From contig CAJWGZ010000050.1 of the NCBI GenBank assembly GCA_913041075.1, positions 1 through 7,236 of the forward strand: DNA of 7,236 nucleotides. Reading direction: 5' to 3'. Origin of the DNA: an uncultured Fidelibacterota bacterium. Its GTDB lineage: Bacteria; Fidelibacterota; Marinisomatia; Marinisomatales; TCS55. The position numbers were made by a program, and so were the translations under genes. Every line of letters begins with the position of its first letter. Within the stretch, counting starts at the first letter, position 1. Positions 1 through 6,946 of the stretch are shown in pieces. Below the pieces are notes generated by a model. That model did not search any database, had not been told where the DNA came from, and saw only the letters and a program-made list of their open reading frames with translations.

Positions 1-905
1 ATAGCATACCTAAAATCATGCCCAGGGCGATCTTTCACAAAGGTTATCAATTGATGATAAGAATTCCCGGACTCAGCAGGTTTTACTTCATCTAAAATTG
101 TACATATATCCCTTACAATTTGAATATTTGGTATTTCATTATTTCCACCCACATTATAAGTCTCACCGATGATGCCTTTTTGAAGAACCATATTAATAGC
201 ATCGCAGTGATCCTGAACATATAACCAATCGCGCACATTCTCACCGGTTCCATAAACCGGTAATGGTTTTTCAGCAAGACAATTTAAAATCATTAATGGA
301 ATGAGTTTTTCCGGGAATTGATATGGACCATAATTATTGGAACAATTCGATATTGTAACCGGTAGTCCGAAAGTTCTATGCCAGGCTCGAACCAGATGAT
401 CAGAAGATGCTTTCGATGCGGAATAGGGCGAACTGGGATCATAAGCCGTTGACTCGCTGAAGTAACCACCTTCACCAAGACTGCCAAAAACTTCATCGGT
501 TGAGATATGGTGAAACTTGAATTTTGACCGGAATGATTTATTTAAATGAATATAGTAATCCAGCGATTCCTGTAGCAATACAGAGGTACCAATAATGTTG
601 GTTTGAATGAATTGCTGTGGACCATCAATGGATCGATCAACATGGCTCTCCGCTGCAAAATGAACCACAACATTCGGGATATATTCTTTAAATATGTTAC
701 GCACACAATTATGATCGCAAATATCACCTTGGATAAAGATGTATCTTTCATCTTTTTGAATATCCAGCAAATTATTGAGGTTCCCTGCATAGGTAAGTTT
801 ATCCAGATTAATGACATTTTGATATTTAGTATTGGCCAGAATGTATTGAATGAAATTTGAGCCGATAAACCCACATCCGCCGGTTATAAGAATAGTATTA
901 TTCAT
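1..905 (-). CDS. rfbB: dTDP-glucose 4,6-dehydratase, 3' end cut off by the window
   Basis: This cytoplasmic short-chain dehydrogenase/reductase converts dTDP-glucose to dTDP-4-keto-6-deoxyglucose, the second step of dTDP-L-rhamnose synthesis. I translated the whole frame by hand from the ATG at 905 to the window edge: 301 codons without a stop. The NAD-binding motif TGGCGFIG lies at residues 8-15. The catalytic TDE sits at 136-138 in STDEVFGS, and the Tyr/Lys pair is Y161/K165 in SPYSASKASSDH. NNYGPYQFPEKLIP (190-203) and the later KDRPGHDFRYA are also family hallmarks. Family members are usually about 330-360 residues, so roughly 30-60 C-terminal residues lie outside the window. The start follows the rfbC stop directly (TAAATG), so translation is probably coupled. 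No frameshift was seen. Identification is firm; other 4,6-dehydratases of the family are less likely because of the SHVDRSIDGP stretch. Confidence 0.95.
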   Translation of the reverse strand, partial: MNNTILITGGCGFIGSNFIQYILANTKYQNVINLDKLTYAGNLNNLLDIQKDERYIFIQGDICDHNCVRNIFKEYIPNVVVHFAAESHVDRSIDGPQQFIQTNIIGTSVLLQESLDYYIHLNKSFRSKFKFHHISTDEVFGSLGEGGYFSESTAYDPSSPYSASKASSDHLVRAWHRTFGLPVTISNCSNNYGPYQFPEKLIPLMILNCLAEKPLPVYGTGENVRDWLYVQDHCDAINMVLQKGIIGETYNVGGNNEIPNIQIVRDICTILDEVKPAESGNSYHQLITFVKDRPGHDFRYA

Positions 906-1457
906 TTAACTCTCATACACAGGTATATTTTTTTGTTCTGCAAGGAATGGTAATTCCAAATCACGATCAGAAATGACCGGATCTGTTATTGACCAATTAA
1001 TATTAATCTGCGGATCGTCCCAGCGAATACCATATTCATCCTCCGGATGATAAATCTCAGTACATTTATATTGAAAAATAGCCTGATCAGAAAGCACACA
1101 AAAGCCATGAGCAAATCCAGGCGGAATGTACATTTGTATATGATCCTTATCCGTAAGATTCACACCAAAATATTGACTAAAAGTTGGCGAAGTTTTTCTT
1201 ATGTCTACAGCCACATCATAAACCATTCCGAGGCTTACTCGTACTAATTTCCCTTGCGGATATTTCAGTTGATAATGAAGTCCTCTTAAAGTACCCTTAA
1301 CGGATTTTGTCTGGTTATCCTGACGGAAATTAGTTGGTAATCCATTTGCTTCAAATAATTCATCCCTATAATTTTCGTAGAAATAACCACGTTTATCTTC
1401 ATGAACATTCGGTTTAATAAGTAATAAACCTTCAAGAGGTGTTTTTTCCACAATCAC
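906..1457 (-). CDS. rfbC: dTDP-4-dehydrorhamnose 3,5-epimerase
   Basis: The enzyme epimerises dTDP-4-keto-6-deoxyglucose at C3 and C5 to give dTDP-4-keto-L-rhamnose, acting on the product of the neighbouring RfbB. The protein has 183 residues, the normal family size, in a cupin fold. RGLHYQ places the catalytic histidine at H61. PPGFAHGF spans 112-119, and the conserved tyrosine is Y130 in FQYKCTEIY. VAVDIRKTSPTF (82-93) and DEYGIRWDDP (140-149) are further family signatures. The start is GTG at 1457-1455, immediately after the UDP-glucose dehydrogenase stop (TAAGTG), with a weak AGGG eight bases upstream. It gives the N-terminus MIVEKTPLEGLLLIKP, as expected for the family. A second in-frame GTG two codons later is possible. 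The stop abuts the rfbB ATG, so the genes are likely co-transcribed and translationally coupled. Confidence 0.95.
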   Translation of the reverse strand: MIVEKTPLEGLLLIKPNVHEDKRGYFYENYRDELFEANGLPTNFRQDNQTKSVKGTLRGLHYQLKYPQGKLVRVSLGMVYDVAVDIRKTSPTFSQYFGVNLTDKDHIQMYIPPGFAHGFCVLSDQAIFQYKCTEIYHPEDEYGIRWDDPQININWSITDPVISDRDLELPFLAEQKNIPVYES

Positions 1458-2771
1458 TTAAGCTACCCTATGCCCTACATTATCAAACTTGAAATCTAGA
1501 CGTTTTAATTCGGATACATTTAATATATTTCTAGTATCAAGTACTACAGGTTGGGACATCAAATTTTTCAATTTTTCTAAATCCATACTTCTGAATTCAT
1601 TCCATTCAGTCATAATTACTGCCGCATCACTGCCTTCCACAGCCTCATACCAACTGGATTTAAAATCTAGTGCTGGAAAAATTTCTTTCATGGAATCGTT
1701 TGCAATCGGGTCATAGGCTTTAATTATACCGCCTTTATCATGAATACCGGTGATAATTTCAATTGCTGGTGACTCACGTACATCATCAGTTTCCTGTTTA
1801 AAAGCTAAACCTAGTACTGCAATTATCTTGCCTTTCAGATCATTATCCAATAGGTCATTTAACTTATTGAGCATCCGTTTGCGCTGGAAAATATTTGTTT
1901 CGATTGCAGCAGTTACAGTAGCCATATCTATGTTGTATTTTTTTGCAATTTCAACGAGTGCTTTTGTATCCTTAGGAAAACAAGAACCACCAAACCCTGG
2001 GCCCGGATGTAAAAATTTTGGACTGATGCGTCCATCCGTACCAAGTGTTTTTGCAACCACATGCACGTCAGCGCCAATTTCATCACAGAGGTTTGCCACT
2101 TCATTGATATAACTTATTTTTATTGCTAGAAAAGCATTCGCTGCATATTTAATCATCTCAGCAGTCTCAACCGTTGTGTGTACCATTGGAGTCTCATTAA
2201 TATAAAGTGGTCGGTAAACATCTTTTAAATATTCAAAAGCTTTATCACTTGTTGTTCCCAATACAATACGATCAGGGTGCAAAAAGTCTCTGACTGCAGC
2301 ACCTTCTCTTAGAAATTCAGGGTTAGAGCAATAATCATATTTAATTTTATCATGATTGTGCTGATCAATTATTTTTTGAATCATTTGCCCCGTTCCGATT
2401 GGAATAGTACTTTTTGTACAAATTACTTTGTAATTATTAAGATTTATTCCAATCCGCTCTGCAACTGCTATTACTGCTGAAATATCTGCTTCTCCATTTT
2501 CACCTTGTGGAGTACCAACTGCGATAAAAATAACTTCGGCCCATTTAATTGCATCCTCTACAGCAACGGAAAAAGTTAATCTTTTAGCATTAACACTTCG
2601 GGCAATTAGCGTTTTTAGCTCGGGTTCGTATATTGGTATACTGCCATCATTTAGCAGATCAATTTTTTGCTTATCTATATCTACACAGCGAACCTGATGG
2701 CCAAAATTAGATATTCCAGCACCACTTACTAAACCCACGTAGCCGGTGCCAATAATGGTGATACGTTTCAT
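1458..2771 (-). CDS. UDP-glucose 6-dehydrogenase
   Basis: This NAD-dependent cytoplasmic enzyme oxidises UDP-glucose twice to UDP-glucuronate, a precursor of capsule, LPS and other surface glycans. The translation from ATG at 2771 has 437 residues, the usual length. The N-terminal Rossmann motif GTGYVG is at residues 8-13. NPEFLREG follows near 150-157, then the central dimerisation helix with EMIKYAANAFLA (around 205-216). The active-site cysteine lies in GFGGSCFPKDT near residue 264. The C-terminal UDP-binding domain contains GLAFKQETDDVRESPA (about 321-336). A GTG lies directly before this ATG (2774-2772) and is better spaced from the AAGGAG, so the true protein may be one residue longer. 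I chose the ATG because MKRITIIGTGYVG is the typical N-terminus. The gene heads the sugar-nucleotide cluster with rfbC and rfbB. Names in use are ugd, udg or tuaD; I leave the symbol open because GDP-mannose dehydrogenase relatives share the fold, although residues here fit the UDP-glucose type. Confidence 0.92.
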   Translation of the reverse strand: MKRITIIGTGYVGLVSGAGISNFGHQVRCVDIDKQKIDLLNDGSIPIYEPELKTLIARSVNAKRLTFSVAVEDAIKWAEVIFIAVGTPQGENGEADISAVIAVAERIGINLNNYKVICTKSTIPIGTGQMIQKIIDQHNHDKIKYDYCSNPEFLREGAAVRDFLHPDRIVLGTTSDKAFEYLKDVYRPLYINETPMVHTTVETAEMIKYAANAFLAIKISYINEVANLCDEIGADVHVVAKTLGTDGRISPKFLHPGPGFGGSCFPKDTKALVEIAKKYNIDMATVTAAIETNIFQRKRMLNKLNDLLDNDLKGKIIAVLGLAFKQETDDVRESPAIEIITGIHDKGGIIKAYDPIANDSMKEIFPALDFKSSWYEAVEGSDAAVIMTEWNEFRSMDLEKLKNLMSQPVVLDTRNILNVSELKRLDFKFDNVGHRVA

Positions 2772-2782
2772 CACGAATTGGA

Positions 2783-2789
2783 CTCCTTA
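2783..2789 (-). promoter_or_regulatory. Ribosome binding site of UDP-glucose 6-dehydrogenase
   Basis: The minus strand reads TAAGGAG here, the strongest Shine-Dalgarno match noticed in the window. Eight bases separate it from the GTG at 2774 and eleven from the ATG at 2771. On spacing alone it favours the GTG; family N-termini and codon preference favour the ATG. The strong site suits a gene that starts a new translation unit after a 56-base gap, unlike the coupled genes around it. Confidence 0.7.
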
Positions 2790-2803
2790 CTTAAAACTAA
2801 TAT

Positions 2804-2816
2804 TTTCCGTCGGAAA
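2804..2816. repeat. 13-base perfect palindrome in the gap before the UDP-glucose dehydrogenase gene
   Basis: The plus strand reads TTTCCGTCGGAAA, two six-base arms around a single central base. It is the most conspicuous feature of the 56-base gap between the VWA gene stop and the dehydrogenase start, and ends 15 bases before the Shine-Dalgarno site. As RNA it could fold only a five-base-pair stem with a three-base loop, and no U-run follows directly on the minus strand, so a strong intrinsic terminator is unlikely. It could be an operator for a dimeric regulator, a weak attenuator, or chance. No convincing -35/-10 pair was recognised in the gap. Confidence 0.4.
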
Positions 2817-2830
2817 GTTGCACTATTTAT

Positions 2831-4936
2831 TTACGGTAACCCGATTCTTTTCCTGATGATCCACTCAATTGTCAATAACACAATCAAGATAACCAGAACC
2901 CAGGTTTCTTCATTGAATCTAGTTGATCTTTTGATTTTTTCTTGGCGCTCACGTGGTAAAACTTTATTAAATAATTCTGCCCGGGATGCCCAAGGGTAAT
3001 ATGCACCATTCGTTTTCATTGATAAATTCTCTAATAATGGGGAATTCAACGCTACCTCATTTAATTCTATCTGACTTTCTTCTACGATAAATCGCCCATT
3101 TTGTTTCACTGGTGGTGCACTACCATCCTGCATAGATATTTCGTATGAATATTTCCCTGGTTTTGGTGCCCAGATATTTCCCTCCCAGCGCCTAGATTCC
3201 GGATTGAATCTTAATTCAGCAGAATTGATTTCAAGGCTATCATTTTTGGTGGTTATGAATACTTGATCCTTTGATCTCCTTTTATTACCAATGCTTGTAC
3301 CAGTAATAAATATTTCTTCTCCTTGCTGATAGGATTCTTTATTTAGCCTAAAATAGAGTTTTTTGTCGCCGCCTGTTTTTAACAGCCAGGAAAATAACCT
3401 TTTCCATAGGTCGGGGAAAATTTTTGAATAATCAGTGCCGGATAATCTGTGATGAATGGTAGCAAAGTCAGGAGAGGTCCAAACAGCGCTACGAATACCC
3501 TGTTTTTCACCCAAGAACATCAGCGGAACAATATCAGATCCTTGATTATATGCAATTGCTTCAATTTCATCATTAGTACTTTCAAAATTATACGACGCCA
3601 GTATTGGGGGGAAATTTTGCCAGAAATCAAGACCATCGTTTACCTCTAATCCTTGAAAAATACTGCGACTTAGTGCCTCTGTGGTCATGTACCATAATGT
3701 TTTTTCAGAGGTTTGAATCTTATCTTTCATACGTAAATGAAAAAATGGAATTATTGAACTGGCGGATTTTTCTGTTACATTACCACCTAATAACCATAAT
3801 AATGATGATTTCTCTGCACCAATTTTTTTGGAAAAAATTCGCTGGGTTTTTGATGACAATTTCTTGACAGGATAATTGTCAAAAACGATCAACTGATAAG
3901 GCTTAGACCAAAAAGATTTTATTGCTGGTAAATATCCATTTTTCCTCCTCACAAAATGATCCAGTTCTACACGAGGATATTTCCGGATATATCTTTTTAT
4001 AACACTTGTATTAAAACTCGGGGATCCTGTAATGAGCGCGACCATATATCGATCCTTTAATATAGTAATAAAAAATTTCTGCTGATTATTCTCGATATTT
4101 ATTTCCTGTGATACAGTAGAAACCTTAACCCTGTATTCATTTTCGCCTAAATTTGACGGAGTGAACATGAAACGTGCTTGCGTGCGTGATCCAAAACCTT
4201 CTGTTTGAAGATATTTCGAACCTAACATCTTTTCACCTTGATATAGGATTACATTTACTCTATCCTGCGTATCACCAGTTGAATTTATGGTCACATTTAT
4301 CGTTACGTCCTCGCCCTTTATTGCAACGGTAGGCGCATCAATTGACTGAATACTAAGATCAACCAGAGGAGTGAATTCACCGATCCCTAAAGTATATACA
4401 GGTACTTCTACTTTTTGGATCAATTGGGTTGGATCCAAACCTTGATTAATCTGACCATCGGTAATTATAGTAGCACCGGCGAGTTTTTCCTGATTTGATA
4501 CAATATGACTGATAACCGAGCCTAAATTGGTCGATGAACCTTTCCCATCCAATGATTGGATATTTTCAAGTGCTGAAACACTCTCTGAAAATGAAAATAA
4601 ATATGGTGCTATATCTTGCTTATTTAGATTAAATACCAATTGTGAAAGTTCAGATTTAATAGTTTGTAAAGACAATGCTGGGTGATAACCAATACTAACT
4701 GAATTATCGACATAAAAATTCCAGTCCAATTCTATTGCCTTATTTTCAGTCCATGTAAATCTAGGCTGTAACAATAAGAACAACGCTATGATTAATGAAA
4801 TACCACGTAGAATAAGTAGCCATCTTAATTCAGGATGATTTCTGATTGATAAGTATGTTGCTAGTATTGCAACCAATACACTAATTGAAAACACCCAAAA
4901 CCAGGCATCTACTGGTTTCAACAAAGAAATGTCCAT
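2831..4936 (-). CDS. Membrane-anchored VWA-domain protein with amidotransferase-like region (Bat-like)
   Basis: The protein has 701 residues and unknown exact function. Two membrane helices lie near residues 11-30 and 37-57, and a third at 679-694 is followed by RKR. The basic loop between the first two suggests that the large middle part faces the periplasm. A von Willebrand factor A domain follows (about 71-185) with a complete metal-site motif: D77-N-S79-V-S81, T136 in SSTNLG and D160 in ITDGQ. Next comes a beta-rich region (about 190-290), then a segment from about 295 to 520 that resembles the degenerate class I glutamine-amidotransferase fold often fused to VWA in such proteins (YMVALITGSPSF, YQLIVFDNYP, a tryptophan-rich FPDLWKRLFSWLL end). 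No catalytic cysteine is visible in it. A second beta-sandwich region (about 525-620) precedes a GAYYPWASRAELFNKV segment typical of the family's end. The ATG lies two bases after the tsaD stop, without a clear Shine-Dalgarno sequence, so it is probably coupled to tsaD. VWA proteins of this sort often act as adaptors with MoxR ATPases, but none is present here. Confidence 0.82.
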   Translation of the reverse strand: MDISLLKPVDAWFWVFSISVLVAILATYLSIRNHPELRWLLILRGISLIIALFLLLQPRFTWTENKAIELDWNFYVDNSVSIGYHPALSLQTIKSELSQLVFNLNKQDIAPYLFSFSESVSALENIQSLDGKGSSTNLGSVISHIVSNQEKLAGATIITDGQINQGLDPTQLIQKVEVPVYTLGIGEFTPLVDLSIQSIDAPTVAIKGEDVTINVTINSTGDTQDRVNVILYQGEKMLGSKYLQTEGFGSRTQARFMFTPSNLGENEYRVKVSTVSQEINIENNQQKFFITILKDRYMVALITGSPSFNTSVIKRYIRKYPRVELDHFVRRKNGYLPAIKSFWSKPYQLIVFDNYPVKKLSSKTQRIFSKKIGAEKSSLLWLLGGNVTEKSASSIIPFFHLRMKDKIQTSEKTLWYMTTEALSRSIFQGLEVNDGLDFWQNFPPILASYNFESTNDEIEAIAYNQGSDIVPLMFLGEKQGIRSAVWTSPDFATIHHRLSGTDYSKIFPDLWKRLFSWLLKTGGDKKLYFRLNKESYQQGEEIFITGTSIGNKRRSKDQVFITTKNDSLEINSAELRFNPESRRWEGNIWAPKPGKYSYEISMQDGSAPPVKQNGRFIVEESQIELNEVALNSPLLENLSMKTNGAYYPWASRAELFNKVLPRERQEKIKRSTRFNEETWVLVILIVLLTIEWIIRKRIGLP

Positions 4937-4938
4937 AA

Positions 4939-5922
4939 TTAAACTACTTTTAAATTGGGGGAGACATCAAAGTCAATAGGACTAGTAAATCCCTTTTCCA
5001 TATATAATTCACTCAGGTAAGCAACCATAGCCGCATTATCCGTGCATAGAGCAGCTTCCGGATATAATACACTGATCTCATCGCCTATTGTTTTTTTTAC
5101 CATACTTCGTAATTCATTATTCGCTGCAACGCCACCAGCAATAACACAAGTTCTTACATCTTTCCTTTTTACAGCCGTTGCCAATTTGTACACTAGCACA
5201 TCTAATATTGCTTGTTGATAACTAGCAGCTACATCCGCAAGTATTACAGATTTATCTTTTTTTTCCATGAAATAAAGCAATGAGGTCTTTAAGCCACTAA
5301 AACTGAATTCCAGAGATTCTTCCTTATAAAATGCCCTAGGGAAATCAATGGCTTTACAATCACCATTGTGAGCCATTTTTTCTATCGCAGGTCCTCCAGG
5401 ATAATCCAACCCAAGAATTCTTGCACCTTTATCAAAAGCTTCACCTGCCGCATCATCTCTGCTCTCCCCTAATAATTCATAATCCGCCATTTCTTTAACT
5501 AACCATAATTGTGTATGTCCTCCAGAAACCAATAAACAGACAAGAGGGTATGTTAACGTAGGGTCAGTTAAGAAGTTCGCATAAATATGTGCTTCCAAGT
5601 GATTTATTCCAAGAATAGGAATATTTAAACTTTGGGAAAGACCCTTTGCAAAACAAACACCTGTTAATAGTGTTCCGGCCAGTCCTGGCCCCTGGGTTAC
5701 ACCTATACCATCAAGATCGCTTAAGGCAATTTCGGCCTCATCAAGCGCCTTTTCTACACTGTGGTTTAACAAACGTTCATGTTCTCGGGACGCAACTTCG
5801 GGAACAACACCACCAAAATCTTTATGTATTTGTTGTGAACTAACAATACTGGAAAGAATACTACCGTCGTTACATATTGCGGCAGCCGTCTCATCGCAAG
5901 ACGACTCAATACCAAGTATCAT
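4939..5922 (-). CDS. tsaD: tRNA N6-adenosine threonylcarbamoyltransferase
   Basis: TsaD transfers the threonylcarbamoyl group from threonylcarbamoyl-AMP to A37 of tRNAs that read ANN codons, working in the cytoplasm with TsaB and TsaE. From ATG at 5922 the protein has 327 residues, close to the usual 330-340. It opens with MILGIESSCDET. The metal-binding histidines are H108 and H112 in NHLEAH. Nucleotide and fold motifs follow: SGGHT (133-137), DDAAGEAFDK (156-165), YPGGP (174-178), FSFSGLKT (206-213), GGVAANN (263-269) and CTDNAAM (293-299), which supplies the conserved aspartate D295. A TTG directly before the ATG would add one residue; the ATG gives the family's standard N-terminus. The start overlaps the upstream stop by one base (TGATG), and a TAAGGA site lies upstream. 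TsaB and TsaE are not in the window. Identification is very firm. Confidence 0.97.
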   Translation of the reverse strand: MILGIESSCDETAAAICNDGSILSSIVSSQQIHKDFGGVVPEVASREHERLLNHSVEKALDEAEIALSDLDGIGVTQGPGLAGTLLTGVCFAKGLSQSLNIPILGINHLEAHIYANFLTDPTLTYPLVCLLVSGGHTQLWLVKEMADYELLGESRDDAAGEAFDKGARILGLDYPGGPAIEKMAHNGDCKAIDFPRAFYKEESLEFSFSGLKTSLLYFMEKKDKSVILADVAASYQQAILDVLVYKLATAVKRKDVRTCVIAGGVAANNELRSMVKKTIGDEISVLYPEAALCTDNAAMVAYLSELYMEKGFTSPIDFDVSPNLKVV

Positions 5923-6911
5923 CAATCCGGTTCCTTAGCAACCGCTAACTCTATATTACGTGGTGTTAAATCTCGCCAGCTTATTATTCCTGCGGGGACT
6001 ATTACCTTTGGTTCATAGAATTGTTTTTTAGGAGACCATTCGGAAGTAAAATTGATAAAAACATTAATATCTAGGGGTTGTACCTCAGCAATATAATCTA
6101 CACCTCCAACTATTGTCAGTGAAACGGTGCTCGGATTTCTCCTTACAACTAAACCTGGTATATTGTTAGTTATTTGTACCGGTACTTCACTGATGATACG
6201 TTCACTGATAGCCTGAATATCCTGACTATAATTAATACTGAGAAATGAATACTCGATGAGAACATCTTCTATTCTTTCAAGCGCAATACGAGTATTTATG
6301 GGAAGGTCTACATCGGAAATAGTATCTTTCTTTGTTTGAACAAAATTGATCGACTGTACTGCCTCTTTTGCGCCAGCGATTTTGACCATAGTTGAATCTA
6401 AAATTGGAATTCCAACCTTTATAAAGCCGGGACTTGGATTTACTAAGATCTGGGATTGAACAGGAACATATCTGACCATATATTCATCAAGACTGATGTG
6501 AATGGAATCTGGATACACAACTTCAATATATTGCAATTTAAAGGCAGATGGAATAGATACTTTTTGTGGGTACTTATCGTAATATTCATTTAAATAAAAA
6601 TCATATTCCTCCGATATTCTATCGAGATCAATAACCAGTTTAAAATCGGAAGCGAAATCCTTTAATAACAATGTTTTAAAAATGGCGCGACCGCTACCTT
6701 TTAAACGAACCTGAACTGACTGAGGTATTTCTTTCTTATACGCTCTTTTCCGCTCATTGAGGTTTCTTACTTCGATTGGAACATTCATAATAGTGACATA
6801 ATCATTATTACTAACTACAAACATCCAAAGGAAGATAGCTAACCCTAATGCCCCGGCACGGGCACCGAATTGCTGTTGTGACAGAAAAGTTATGAAATTT
6901 GATTTTTTCAA
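5922..6911 (-). CDS. YbbR/CdaR-like repeat protein, membrane anchored
   Basis: The protein has 329 residues with a short basic N-terminus, one membrane helix near residues 17-34 (GARAGALGLAIFLWMFVVS) and an extracytoplasmic beta-rich remainder. This is the layout of YbbR-domain proteins. The clearest YbbR repeat spans about 135-210: DSIHISLDEYMVRYVPVQ, then GFIKVGIPILDSTMVKIAGAKEAVQSINFVQT. Weaker copies appear at about 40-100 (NVPIEVRNL, VQVRLKGSG) and 240-325 (VPVQITNNIPG, STVSLTIVGG). In Firmicutes the homologue CdaR binds and tunes the c-di-AMP cyclase CdaA; here no cdaA or glmM is adjacent, so a role in c-di-AMP control is only family inference. The start is TTG at 6911-6909. No in-frame ATG lies between the upstream in-frame stop (6938-6936) and the membrane helix, and no good Shine-Dalgarno sequence is visible. 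It follows rpsA by 35 bases and overlaps tsaD by one base. Confidence 0.82.
   Translation of the reverse strand: MKKSNFITFLSQQQFGARAGALGLAIFLWMFVVSNNDYVTIMNVPIEVRNLNERKRAYKKEIPQSVQVRLKGSGRAIFKTLLLKDFASDFKLVIDLDRISEEYDFYLNEYYDKYPQKVSIPSAFKLQYIEVVYPDSIHISLDEYMVRYVPVQSQILVNPSPGFIKVGIPILDSTMVKIAGAKEAVQSINFVQTKKDTISDVDLPINTRIALERIEDVLIEYSFLSINYSQDIQAISERIISEVPVQITNNIPGLVVRRNPSTVSLTIVGGVDYIAEVQPLDINVFINFTSEWSPKKQFYEPKVIVPAGIISWRDLTPRNIELAVAKEPD
5931..5937 (-). promoter_or_regulatory. Ribosome binding site of tsaD
   Basis: The minus strand reads TAAGGAA inside the last codons of the upstream YbbR-like gene. Nine bases separate it from the ATG at 5922 and six from the TTG at 5925, so spacing does not decide between them. 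With the TGATG stop/start overlap it suggests that tsaD can both initiate on its own and be reached by re-initiating ribosomes. Confidence 0.6.
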
Positions 6912-6937
6912 AATATCATCAACTTTTTGATATATTT
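6911..6937 (-). repeat. Imperfect AT-rich hairpin between rpsA and the YbbR-like gene
   Basis: Arms 6911-6916 and 6932-6937 (AAATAT/ATATTT) pair, and 6918-6922 pairs with 6927-6931 (ATCAA/TTGAT). One base is bulged (6917) and the loop has four bases (6923-6926). The 11-pair stem reaches the first base of the TTG start codon and fills most of the 35-base gap after rpsA. No U-run follows on the transcribed strand, so it does not look like an intrinsic terminator. It could stabilise the rpsA 3' end, limit initiation of the next gene, or be a chance product of AT-rich DNA. Confidence 0.35.
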
Positions 6938-6946
6938 AAATCGTGT

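Noticed and set aside
542..874. A 110-codon minus-strand open frame overlapping the start of rfbB
   Set aside because: It lies in a different frame from the continuous rfbB translation, which I followed without a break from 905 to 1. The protein resembles no family, so it is a shadow frame and not a frameshifted gene.
841..905. Cysteine in the RfbB nucleotide-binding loop (TGGCGFIG in place of the common TGGAGFIG)
   Set aside because: This position is not one of the glycines that define the motif, and small residues including cysteine are tolerated there. It does not suggest an inactive enzyme.
1750..2112. A 120-codon plus-strand open frame antisense to the UDP-glucose dehydrogenase gene
   Set aside because: The opposite strand encodes conserved catalytic motifs throughout, and the plus-strand product has no recognisable domain or good ribosome binding site.
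2804..2816. The palindrome read as a strong intrinsic terminator for the VWA gene
   Set aside because: The stem is only five pairs with a three-base loop, and no immediate U-run follows on the transcribed strand. Operator or chance is at least as likely.
3604..3867. An 87-codon plus-strand open frame inside the VWA gene
   Set aside because: It is antisense to a continuous 701-residue gene with family-like features, so it is most likely chance in AT-rich DNA.
5646..5843. A plus-strand open frame inside tsaD
   Set aside because: It is fully covered by the conserved N-terminal half of TsaD on the other strand and has no family resemblance.
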